From assembly GCF_001949145.1 (NCBI RefSeq), contig NW_019091355.1:4103374-4167373 (forward strand): 64,000 nt of DNA. Reading direction: 5' to 3'. The DNA is from Acanthaster planci (taxonomy: Eukaryota; Echinodermata; Asteroidea; Valvatida; Acanthasteridae). The notes under the pieces are model-generated. The model worked only from the letters and a program-made list of their open reading frames with translations, was not told the origin of the DNA and did no database searches. Of the stretch, positions 48,556 to 60,162 are shown piece after piece (position 1 is the first letter of the stretch; each line of letters starts with the position of its first letter). Made by a program: the position numbers and the translations under genes.

Positions 48556-51500
48556 TGTAATTAGACTGGTGCTGATCCACTACAAAATGCGCCTTGCAAT
48601 GCACCTTTAAGAGAATGCCTTTGGCACAAGGCTCTGAAGAGCAAACTCATTTATCCCGCCCAGCCATCTCCAATAAACCTGATATGCCAGATGATTCTTC
48701 ATTATTCCTCTCAATTGCAGCAATGTGATTGGGCCATCTGCTTTCAGGTCTAAAATTACTAATTAAGAGCCCTGTTCACTGCACCATAGAGTGAGGAACT
48801 GCACCTTTGCCATTCACAGGTTAATGACAGCATGGATTGTCTTTCTTTCAGTTTAAGGATACTGCCCCATATGCATGAAGAATGTCGCTTTCATGAAACA
48901 CGAGAGGTTTCCCCTTTTCAGCAGTCCCTTGCATTTTCCCATGTGGTATCATACGAATTCACACACAGTTTCAGCCGATTCTAGCCACAAAATGAAATTA
49001 AGACTAGAGAGACACTAAAGTCCGAGGTCAGTTCTGAGAGGACTGTATCACATCTTCTTTTTTTTGTGATTCAGGATTTCCAGGGTCGGCACTTTAGCAT
49101 TCTGTGATTCTCTGCAAACCCAACTGACCTGATTTTGAACTCCTGACCCTATCCCTGAAAAACTCTATCACTACCAACCATTAAGCCGCATGCAACAGAA
49201 ACAATTTAAAAAACTAAAACATAAGGTAAAGGTGGGAGATATGTTACGAGGATAGCCTTAAGTACTCCACACCTTACAATGGAATGTAATTTTTACGACA
49301 ATCTTTGAAGCTTACAAGTAGAGCGCACTGAACTGATGTGAGGACCTACTGAAACATGCATCCATGTAAAACGGAATGCAGTTTACCATAGGAAAAACCA
49401 AAAAACACCAATTTACATCTCGATCGTCCATGTCAAAGCAATCCTGCCTCTACACTGTAGATCACCCTTTTTCCTCTCTATAAATTGTGCCGGAGCTTGT
49501 TCATCATGGGCGGGGACCCGTGACACTCTAGACTCACAAGCCTGACTGTGAACTGATCATCCGCAAATACAAATTCACCTGCCCCACTGGAGCTAATAGA
49601 GAACAAAATACCAAAATTAAGAAATGCACAGCAAGCAGCTTCCACAATAACATCCAGGGATGCCCGTTCAGGGAGATAACGACCTGGCCCACAATGGCTG
49701 ATAGAGTCATCTCAACGACACGGCCCCGGCATTTCAGTAGAAGCAGGCCTCTACAATACGTTTTCCTCCCCGCATCTAAATTTACCACAGAGCAAGACTG
49801 GGACCAATGGATGAAAAGGAGAAGTCTCTTGAGCAAATAAATCCGTTTGTTGGCCAAATTCTAAAGACATCCTGTCATGTGACCCAGACGGGGAAACTGG
49901 TTAACATCACCTTCTTTAATAAGGAAGGGGGGCAGGGGAATCAGCAGTGTCATTGCTCATTGATGAAAAGAGGCTTTTGAACGATAGCAGTTTGAGATGA
50001 AAGCCATTACAAAGGCTGTCCGGGTTTCTTTCTATGATAAAATTACTGTACAGGGAAAAGGTAAGAATCAATGTGATGACATAATCCAACTACAAGGGAA
50101 TGTTTAGGAGGTGAGACATACCCACGGAAAGAATATTCCCAGACTGACTTGTTAAGCTTCCCTTTGATGAATACACTTCTTCTGAATCCCCCCCATGTTA
50201 TCTAATATCCAGGTTATCAGCATTTCTCTGTAAAGTAAACCACTCTCTGAGCCATTATTTTCCGTATGATGGATCAAGATTTGTGGGTTCATCTAACTGC
50301 TTTGTCATCAGTTGTCTGGGGAGATCAGAAACGTCTCTGATCAGACTGCTTTCATGCAGAATTATGTCAGTTTTCCATCTCCTCCCCCTGAGCCGCAAGG
50401 GAGAACAGCTTATGGAGGCTGGTTGAATCAGGAATAAATAAAGAAGCAAAGTGCCTGTGTACATACAAGCAGTGATCTGTTTATCTCTTGAGCAAAACAC
50501 ATCCGGTTGATGTCATCTCTCAAGACATGTTATACGGCCATACATTCTCTGAGTGATCCAATTTCGTCTGGATTCATTCTGGACTACATCCTTTAATTTT
50601 CTCTTTAGATCTGGAAGTCTTTCTCTCCCAACATCCATTCTCTTTCCTTCCTCCAACATCTGCATCCGTCTAGGTGCATGGTTTAAATTATTTAGTTATT
50701 TTCTTCTCCCAGGAGAAGAGAGAGGGACAGAGAGACGGGCGGATGTTTCGGGAAGACATCTTCCCGGAACAGCCCCACTCCCCAAGCTAAACGGCCTCTC
50801 ACACTATCTCTTGCCTCCCTCCCTCGTCCTCCTGTGAGACAGACAGAGAGAGAAACGATACCCTGGAATAATTGCCCAATCTCGTGCGCTGTAATCTCTG
50901 CCAGACCCTTCAGACTCTCACGGCGCACGGTAATATATTAATACACAAATAAATATGCCGCTAGTAGCCAGAGAGGCGAGAGGTTTTTTTTTTTATTAAT
51001 AACGCATGCAATCGAGGGGAGATTTCAATTAATCTGTAAGGGCGATGCTTGGTCAACATATGTTGGACACACAATCCACTCAATAATTACATGTTCTGCT
51101 CGAGTGAATGGACGGTGATAAAGTGAACTTTATTGCTAAATGATAGCAGACCTGTCCAAACATGCACACAAAACAGGCTGCTAACAGTAATTTCATTATG
51201 CCCGTTACTTTTTTCAGTTTTGGAAGTACATGTAGAAAAATCAATTTTTCTAACCCTGAAAACATTGTAATGAAATTAACAAGAAAAATATACCCATTTG
51301 ACCCTCCAATGTTAAAACATGCAGCTACACATATTCAATAGCCCCACGATGAAGGCAACTTATGATGCACCTCAGACATGCAAATCTAGAATTCACTGAT
51401 ACTAAATGTAATGTAGGACTTTATCTTTTGGTTAAATACACATGAATTTCTTCAAAAATAAAATCACACCTGTTACAAAGAGCCAAATCTCATTTGCCAA

Positions 51501-52313
51501 AAGACACTTTGAATATTTATGGATCACTGCCATACATATTTTCATTGGTATGAAGCCCATGTGACTGTCCTTCCTAACGAACAAAAATGGAACAAAAAAC
51601 ACCAAAAATGGAACACATTTCAGATGGATACCTCCATACAATACTAATGCCTTTAAAACCCAGGCCCAAAAGGCCACCCAATTCAACAAATCACTGAATC
51701 AACTCAGATTAAAAGTTCAAACTCGTGTTCCTGCTCGCTGCTGTCATCTCAGTCAATCCAAACAAACATCGTGCTCCTAAAAACTCAGAACCAAATGACA
51801 CCCGAGCCACGAAACCTGAGTAAACCTCTGGGTTACAAAGTTACCACAGTCAATGTAACGGTAGCCAACTTGAACTGCTCCGTTTGTTAGACCCCGGGTC
51901 GGTTCCCACCATGACTTTGCATTGAGGCAATAGAAACTCACCAGTGGTGGAGGATGAACGGTCGGTGAGTACTTACATGTACACTAGTGTAGTCAACTTC
52001 TGAAATAGGGGTCAGCGATAGGACAACCGGAGCGCTTCAATTTCATTAGGGGTACACCAAGTATAAAGGATGTGTACAGTACAAGCATAGTGTGAAGGGG
52101 GGGGGTACCGGTGCATGGACACACTCCAGGAGTAGTTGGGGCACGCATGAAATTGATGTGCGCTTTGACAGAATTCACCCAGCAAGTTGACAATCGAGGG
52201 CGCTGTTTATAGAGCTTTGGCCATGGGGGGGTCATACAAATTGGTACCTGTGCATGTACATGTAATTATATCTGCATGTACATGTAACTGTATCATGTAT
52301 CAGCATGATGCAG

Positions 52314-52329
52314 CCAGGAGAGGGCGCTA
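52314..52329 (+). promoter_or_regulatory. CTCF-like core site
   Basis: CCAGGAGAGGGCGCTA matches the core consensus at all fixed positions. A weaker site (ACAATCGAGGGCGCTG) is 124 bases away at 52190-52205. Confidence 0.45.
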
Positions 52330-52810
52330 TGCATAAGTTGATAATGGGAGCTACTCTATTTTCATGTTTTGTGCTGCTAAAGGTATGTGTATTCCTATTG
52401 GTTGAGATGCGTCATGTGACTACGTATTAACATTTGATAATTCATTCATTCATTCATTCTTTATTTTCCACCTAATCATATACGGTAAATGTATGACAAG
52501 ACGGAAAACGATTGTGGATGGGATCCCACAAAAGCAGTGCTTGTCGAGTAGGGATCCCACAATGCCCACTGAGAAGTGATAATGCCTGCTGCGTAAATCA
52601 CACACTGGCAGGGTCAGGAGTCTGTGTACGTGTGATGTGCCACACGCACGCCAAGTTCATTTTAAAAGATTCTATTGGACAACTTTCAAAAGAATATACA
52701 TGTACTACAAAATGGACGGGGTGTTTGGGAAAATGAAAGTAAAATTTTCGAACAAAATGGTTGGAAATCCATTATGTATGTTGACTTCTTTTGACTCTCT
52801 GAATTAAAAG

Positions 52811-52987
52811 GTATTTACCAGTATGCATGGGAATAAATATGTGCTTGGCTGGTCTTAAACTAATGTTGAAGACCTAGCTCAGGAGAAAAAACATTGATCA
52901 TTGTGGCTCGGGCATTGAGTTCCATCGATTCTCCTGAGCCAGTCTTAAATGCACATTAAAGACCGGCCAAGCACATACTGGTATTTC
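52811..52987. mobile_element. Imperfect palindromic element (GTGCTTGGCTGGTCTT family)
   Basis: Left arm GTGCTTGGCTGGTCTTAAAC ... AGCTCAGGAG pairs with right arm CTCCTGAGCC ... AAGACCGGCCAAGCAC; ACCAGTATG flanks occur on both ends, with an extra 15 or so bases in the left arm. The loop is about 45 bases. A further one-sided match occurs at 63203-63226. Confidence 0.7.
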
Positions 52988-55365
52988 TTCCATATGTAAA
53001 TCTCCTCTACATGTACTAGGACTTTCTAATAACAGGTCAGAAGTGGTTTCCGTCTTTTTACGCTGGTACACATATGCAGTTATGCTACACTTCATTTTAA
53101 GGCAGTTCATGTTGACAAAACACACGACACAATATGAATTTTTAACCTTTTAATTGAGTATTACTCTCCAATTCAAAAACTGCGGGTAACACTTTTCACC
53201 TCATTGTCTGGAGACAGCATGAGTGAAATGGCCTTTAAAGGTGTCTTCGAGATTCATTACTCGGCATTTGGCACCATCTGTTTGTGTGTATACCCTTTAG
53301 GTTAAAGAGTACACCGGTGCGCATTGTTAATGGACTGGGATCCAAAATGCACTCACACGTACGGCCAATTAAAATGCACTTCAATCATCGTCCGGCCTGT
53401 CACTCTGGGCGAGCGCAACATCCATATGGGAGGGGGGTGGGGGAGGGGAGAAATGGAGGCAATGCATGCTGGGAACAAGGACCAGATTCTGACGGGGCTG
53501 AGAAGAGTGCAATATGGGTATAGCTCACCGTTCACCTTCCGCAACTACATGTACATTTTTAATACTTCGGGGTGGTGCTGACACGCCATCACCTTCGGAA
53601 ATGCAGAAGCAAGGATGCGTGCGCCAACACTTGTTAAACTTAAAGGGATATCATCTGCCCTTCTTATAGGCATGCTGCTGACTGGGAAACTTAACATCAT
53701 AAAACTCATCATAAAAACGGCCTCAGCAGGAGGAAAGGTAGAAATTAACTTTGAACTCATAGCCTTCTTTTTTTTCAATTTTTACAATCTCCTGAAATTA
53801 GACAAAGGCGTGACCACGGCAGCATGACCCGAGGATCACTTGTGCAGTAGTCATTTCCTTAAATATCCAGTAAAAATGATCCTTTCAAAATGAATGTTAC
53901 GGATTAAAAAGGGTTGCAATGTCTCCATTTCGTCACCGGCATCCAAATTCTAATCATGGCGAGAATGATCGCACAGAAACTTTGTGAACAAACTCTTGAA
54001 AGGCGAACATGGGGACGTTTCAGTTGAAAGTGCCCCGAAGCGACAATCCTTTTCACTTTCTCCGGCTGCATATTTCCTTAGCTCTCTTTTGATCCAACAC
54101 AAACGCAAATTCGCACATCTCCATTGAGCCAAGCGCCGGCAAGGTTCAGCCCGTCCAATGGCCGCAGGGCTGCATTTGATGAAAAGGTGACATATTGCTG
54201 AAAAATTTGTTCATGGGAGAGTGGCGTTGAGTGCTCAGAGCCCCAACAAACTGAATGGCTTTTCAAAACACGACAATGGAGAATTAGTATTAAAGGGAGT
54301 ACATGTATCTGCTTTCTCAGATGCACTGAGAATTTTCAACCAATAGTATCGTGGTCACAAAATACCAAAGAAACGGCAAAACGGTGGACATCCACGTGGA
54401 ATGAAGACCATTGAGTATGGCAAGGTGAGAAAGGCTACGTTTGACAATGAAAGCACACTACGACGTAACGGTAGGTCACACGAGACGGGATTGGCGACAC
54501 GTTAGTCCACATGTAACCATCTATGTTCTGGCACAATGTGACAGCTTGACTCATGTTATGTCACAACAGTTCATCACAAACTCCTACGGGAGCAAGCAGC
54601 CTAGGCAGCGTTAAATTACTGCTCTAACTAATGCAACTGTACAAGTGCGGTAATTTCTCATCTCCAAGTGACGCGTGGCTGTGCATACGCTACATGTACA
54701 CTCCAGCTAGGCAGTGCCATCCATGAGTCACCATTCTACTCTCCTCTCAAAAAGGTTGTGTTTCCAACATTTTTACATGTACATGTACCAAGTACATGCA
54801 CACATCAACTTTTCCGGTACATGTACAGTAACTTGCATAAAGGAAGTGTTTTGCATGCTTAATTTGGACTATATCTTTTGGTGATTTTTGTTTATTTACA
54901 AAGAAGGTTAAACATACAAATAGCAGGTAACCTTATCCCGGTATACCTATGTGCCCCGATCCATGTTCCGCTAGTCAGACAGGATATCAGAAATTTCCTT
55001 TTCCCCCCTAAATTTCAATACTTTCCCCGATTGAACATCCAAAAGCTACATGTACACGAAGTGTGACTCAAACAAGTACGGAGTTGTACCGCTTACCATG
55101 TACTAGTACCTCCGGTACACATGTATCTGTCAGAACAAAATGAAATAATGTTCTCCTCCTGAGAAGGCAGATCACTGTTCCTACAGTCCAGAATTCGGGT
55201 TAAAACAGATATGTACAAAATACCACACACACCAAAAAAAAAAAAAGATCCGTGTTTACTGCACATGCTCTCAGTATGTATGCATAAACTTGAAACGCCG
55301 CTCAATTTACACAAGTAAAAAACAAGAGACCAAAAAATGCTTTGTGAGGGGGACTCCACGTATGG

Positions 55366-55381
55366 CCAAGAGAGGGCGCTT
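55366..55381 (+). promoter_or_regulatory. CTCF-like core site
   Basis: CCAAGAGAGGGCGCTT matches the core consensus at all fixed positions and is almost identical to the site at 33708. Confidence 0.45.
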
Positions 55382-57232
55382 TGCCAGTTGGCAATGGTAT
55401 CCAAGGTAAAGAACACTTGCGCTTTGCTGAGAAGTTCACGCAGGAATATAAATGACAAAGATGGTTGTATTGTAGGGAGGGGTGACAAAATAATGTATCT
55501 TTTTCTCCATAAGTAAATGTATGCGTCTACATGTTTGGTCTGTGAATGAGTCGCAGTACATTACCGATCATTCAGGCAGGCAAATTCTACATTACGGATA
55601 TTTTTCAGCATATCATCTTGTACGAGGCTTATGCACATGTACATACTAGTATATGTATGCATTACATGTGCCTGCTGTCTTCGGGAGCAATAACCAAGCT
55701 CATTAGTACACATTATTCCAAGGGTAATCACCGCATGATTTCACCCGCTGAGTAGGTACATTGCCCCAAGACATGACACTTTCCCACAACAGACCCTGCC
55801 CAGTAAAAAAAAAAATCCCTCAGCCTGGCTCCTACCATTGGAAAGTGCTGTTCGGTAGCAGACAAGCCTGGGGTGTTGTAATTTCCCTCCTAAACTGATT
55901 GACAAAATGCATTGACTCAGAGGACAAAAAAAAAAAATTGGCACTCTCTACACCACCTCAGTGTTGCCCCCATCAGTGTGAGAGGTCACTAACAGTGGGA
56001 TGCCTCATTGAAATGACTGATGGAGGACCTCCTGCAGGACCTCAGGGTTCTCCATTTCAGTTTCCATTTTTTTCCCCCCTAAACGCTGGGGACCCTACTC
56101 CAGCCTCCAGGGAATCAATTGTGCATATTTTCCTGTATCCTCCGGAGGTCCACTGACCTATGCAATGATGCCCGGGCTCCATGTAACTGCATGCAAGCCT
56201 GAGAACAGGGGGTCGAGGAAAAGTCGGCACCCTATGAAAGATGCAAATGTGCGATAGCTAGTTGGATCACGCTCGGTCAGTGGGGAAATGGGATGGGATT
56301 AAGTTGCATACAAAGACGTTCTAAGAGAAAATGTCAACGCTTTAAATACTGCAGCAGGATCTGTTGCCTTTGACAGAGACATTTGAGAAACTAGAGCTTT
56401 TGAAGGCAACGATAAAAAACAGCAGTGAGCACTTAACAATAACCGCTGTGCCGCTTATGATTCCTTTTTTTTTTTCATCAAGCTTCTGGATCAAACCATA
56501 TCGACAAGTGTGAGAATAAATAATCACCGCCCCACAGCAGCACAGGGTGTACGGTGCAGTACTTGTACCCCTTCATGTACCAATTCCTTGCTTCTATAGC
56601 AACCTTTATACAAAAAAAACCTTAATGATAAGCTCAGGATTTTCCTGATTTTAAAAGAGATTTGACGCAAAGAAAATCTTGAAGAAAAGATCCTGAAATC
56701 AGGAAAAGTCCTGACAAATCTCACCCCTGTGTCAAAACCTTGCTCATTTCAGCAGTTCCTTTCTCATTTTACATGTATGTACATGTACGATTGACAAGTG
56801 CTTTGGCCGTAAGCAGGGCAACGAAAAGTCGAAGCTGGGTTTGAAAAGCAGAAATATCTGACAACGATCAAGAAAAATGACTGGCGTGAGTGATTTTGTA
56901 GGGCTTCTTTGCTGAAGATGACATCATGCAACAACCGGCATACTGGGGGAAGGGGTGGGGGGGGTTAGGAGAGAATAGACACTGACTTCGGGTAGTCTAG
57001 CACAACCGAGACATAATAGAATCCACACATCACCATGAGACACATCCATAACATCCCTTGCATAAGTGATGACCACTCTGATGCGATGATTGTCACACAC
57101 GCTGCCAGAACTGATGGCCCACATGTTGACTTGGCTATTCACTGAAGTTCCTAAAAAAGCAGCTCGGAGCATCTGGGTCTGCCACTGTCCCAACCATTCA
57201 CCAGCACCACACGTGAGGGAAGGTGTGATTCA

Positions 57233-57291
57233 CGGGGGAGGGGTGGGGGGAGGGGGTGGGGGGAGGGGGTGGGGGTGAGGGGAAGGGAAGA
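57233..57291 (+). repeat. G-rich tract, potential G-quadruplex
   Basis: About 60 bases of almost pure G with single A or T interruptions, including repeated GGGGGTGGGGGGA units. Many runs of four or more G meet the usual G-quadruplex pattern. Confidence 0.8.
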
Positions 57292-58927
57292 GACGTACCT
57301 TTCATCCTTTCCATCTCCCAGTTAAATCAGAAATTCCCACTCTGTAAATTACCCCCTGAATAACGAACGTTGTACCAGTTGGCAATCCCTAAAGTCATCT
57401 AATTTATCCCTCGACGAATAACTGGCCGGCCATCTGACAGGAGCAGGGATGGGGAAGGGGGGAGAGGGAAGGCAAGGGTGTTTTGATGTGACAAGCCTCT
57501 TTACAGTGATCCATTACTAGCTGGGCCAGGTCATCTGACGTGATTTACTGGAATGTCTACCAGCCCGTGTCTGTTTACAGACAGGTAAATGCATGCTTTA
57601 ACATCAAAGCTTGTGTGAGACGCATTAGGCCCGTGCGTGTCTCTGCAATTTCAATGACGACTGTTCAGAGTGCCAGTTTGGGGAATTTTCGGGGAATGAG
57701 TGGGGGGAGAACAAGGGACTTCCATCAAGTCAATGACTCTCTTGTTGCCCAGGTGATGAGCACACCCTAAGTTTGACAAAGGTGGAATGGCATCCATGCT
57801 ATTTTATATTACATAGGAAAAAGCATAATCGTGTTGCAATGCCTCCAATGCAACAAAAACATTCCAAACGTACATGTAAGCATAAGAAGTTTGCTGCTTT
57901 TTAAAAAATGTTGTGACAAGTACCATACAATACCGGTAACTGTACCCGCAACATAAGTTTATATGCCGAAAAGTATTAATATAAGAAAAAAAAACAGTAG
58001 ATTGCAACTATTCAATATTTGAAGTGTAGAGTTCCTTTAGGAGTGCATCTTTCCAGGACAGAATTTACTCCAGAAAATTGCCGTTAGATTTGTATAATAT
58101 GTAAGGATAATGAATTCCTGGTGCTACGGTAACACTGCAGATGCCTTCTTTTTTTCCTTTACACTTTCACATCATCTCTCCCACTTTTTTCCCATTAATG
58201 CATCTGTGCAAGCAGACTGGACAAACGTCAATACAGAGCCACAATTGCGCATTTGTGTTTCTGATTGATTTTTCAATTTTCAACGGGCTGTCGGGAGTCA
58301 ATTCGAACTCACACTTTTGTACTCCCGTATTTGCAGGGCCACAACTTGTGTGGCCACTGCCTTGTACGAAATATGGCTTAATGTGCCTGCACGTCTTGTG
58401 TCTGCCCTGTAAATAGCAGTCTATTGACGGGGAATATTTGCCCTTACCATTTTGAATTCCTCTGAGTGCCTCTGAAGACATTTGGCCGAGGAAATAATCA
58501 ATATGGGGTATTCAACTAAGGACCAAAGCAATGGCCAACCAAACACAAGGCAATATAAATGTTTGTATTCATTGCCTATAGAGCACAAATAGAATCAGTC
58601 AAATGAAGAAAAATCAATACACATGAATCTGTAATAATAGTTAGCAGATTTACATGAACACTTCACAACAGCCTTGAAATTTTCCTTAGTTGTGTTTTTC
58701 AACTATCTGATTACATGTATACCTACATGTACTGCAGCAAAATGTTGCCAAAGTTTTATTTTCTCAAGTGACAGCAATCAATTAAGTTTCAGGGAGAAAT
58801 GAAAGTATTGATGTATCGCAGAAATTGCCAACAAAATAAAATGCAGCAATTTAAAAATAGAATTACCGGTATCTCGATATTCAGGAAACTTTCAAGATTT
58901 TTTTTTTTTTTGCGCTGGGGAGATGTT

Positions 58928-59046
58928 AATTTATATAACAGGTTTTGCCCTTACCCAACGTATATATAACTAAACAGTGTATGCACTGACCATACAGTGT
59001 TTATTACTATATACATTGGGTAAGGGCAAAACCCTTTATATAAATT
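58928..59046. mobile_element. 119-base palindromic element with flanking direct repeats
   Basis: AATTTATATAA then GGTTTTGCCCTTACCCAACG on the left is mirrored by GGGTAAGGGCAAAACC then TTTATATAAATT on the right, with ACAGTGT near the centre on both arms. The 12-base word ATTCAGGAAACT occurs at 58879-58890 and again at 59044-59055, bracketing the palindrome and a poly-T run. Confidence 0.7.
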
Positions 59047-59862
59047 CAGGAAACTATTAAGGTCTCACTCTCAGCATGATTATGTGAAATAAACTTTCTA
59101 ACATATCCTTGGCAATATACTGGGTATATTGTCGATACTGTCCAGTGCTATGTGGAATGTTCAAAATGTTTAGTTCAACACCGTTTGTATTTTAACCATT
59201 CTGTTGCATCTTCTGCCAGGAGACCTTTATTTTCCCAATGACGTTTCAGACTAAACAAATACAAAAATGCAACCAAATACCAGGTAACTGACAGAAACGT
59301 GTAAATTCAAGCGTACAGGTAACATTTGTGACCCAAAAATTAAAGGGCCTGGCGTTAGGCATGGTTTATTTCCTGCAAGCTGTGCACGGCCCAAAGCTTC
59401 TACATGTATACCGGTACATACATGTAGAGAGCCCAGAGAGTACAGTGCCAACTTAAGACTTGCACCAAAACGGCTGTTTATTATGTGTGCAGTACCGAAT
59501 ACAGGTGTTGTGTGCTAATTGTCCATGTGCCCTGATGCATCCTCTGCCATTTTGGCTCCAACAATCGAAACACTCATGCCCAACTCTCTCTATAATTTTG
59601 GTATAAACGGCTCTGGCACAAACTGCACTGCGTGGAACTCTGCTGTTCACGAGTCCACACTAGGTAAGGTTGGCAGATTATTGTGCATCTATATTGTACG
59701 TGTACGTTAGGCATGACTTGCAGATCACAAAGCTAGACGGATGAAGATTTTAATAAAATGTCGACTGATGCATCTCTGTGCTCAGGGAGTCTAATTTGTT
59801 GCAAAAAGGCAAAAGCTTGATCTATCTCTATGAATCAGAGACCAATCTGTTGATGCCTCATT

Positions 59863-60162
59863 GGCCTTATTCACGAGTCCGCCATATTGACTTGGAAGCA
59901 AGGCTGACTTTTTTTTATTCTGGGAACCTGGTAATAAAATGAAAGCCATTTAATAAAAGTTTAATAAAAAAATTAATGTCATTTACACCGATGAATAATT
60001 AAAAATTGTGACCAATAAGATCTAACTGTTTTAAGCCACATTAAAAAAAAGTGAAAGTGGGGCATGGAACACAAAAAAGTCTGGCACCAACCCTTTAACA
60101 GATTACACTGAATAAGATATATTCAGGGGACAGTCTAAAATGGCTTCCCTATGAATAAGGTC
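59863..60162. mobile_element. Probable inverted-repeat element with GGCCTTATTCA ends
   Basis: Left TTGGCCTTATTCACGAGTCC then GCCAT; reverse complement of right GACCTTATTCATAGGGAAG then GCCAT. The arms match over about 20 of 27 bases. Interior AT-rich. Boundaries approximate. Confidence 0.5.

Larger units (their letters stand above)
42001..52800. other. Upstream flank, middle part: no recognised gene
   Basis: Contains two related inverted-repeat elements (42315-42553 and about 46538-46773), another with GGGCCCAATTTCA ends (48307-48555), CTCF-like sites (45025, 52190, 52314), an inverted pair of octamer-like motifs (45631-45670), a C/A-rich low-complexity run (about 46420-46465) and a short CATT tandem near 52442. 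Open frames up to 163 codons occur, but none shows a known family or splice-supported exon. Confidence 0.65.
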
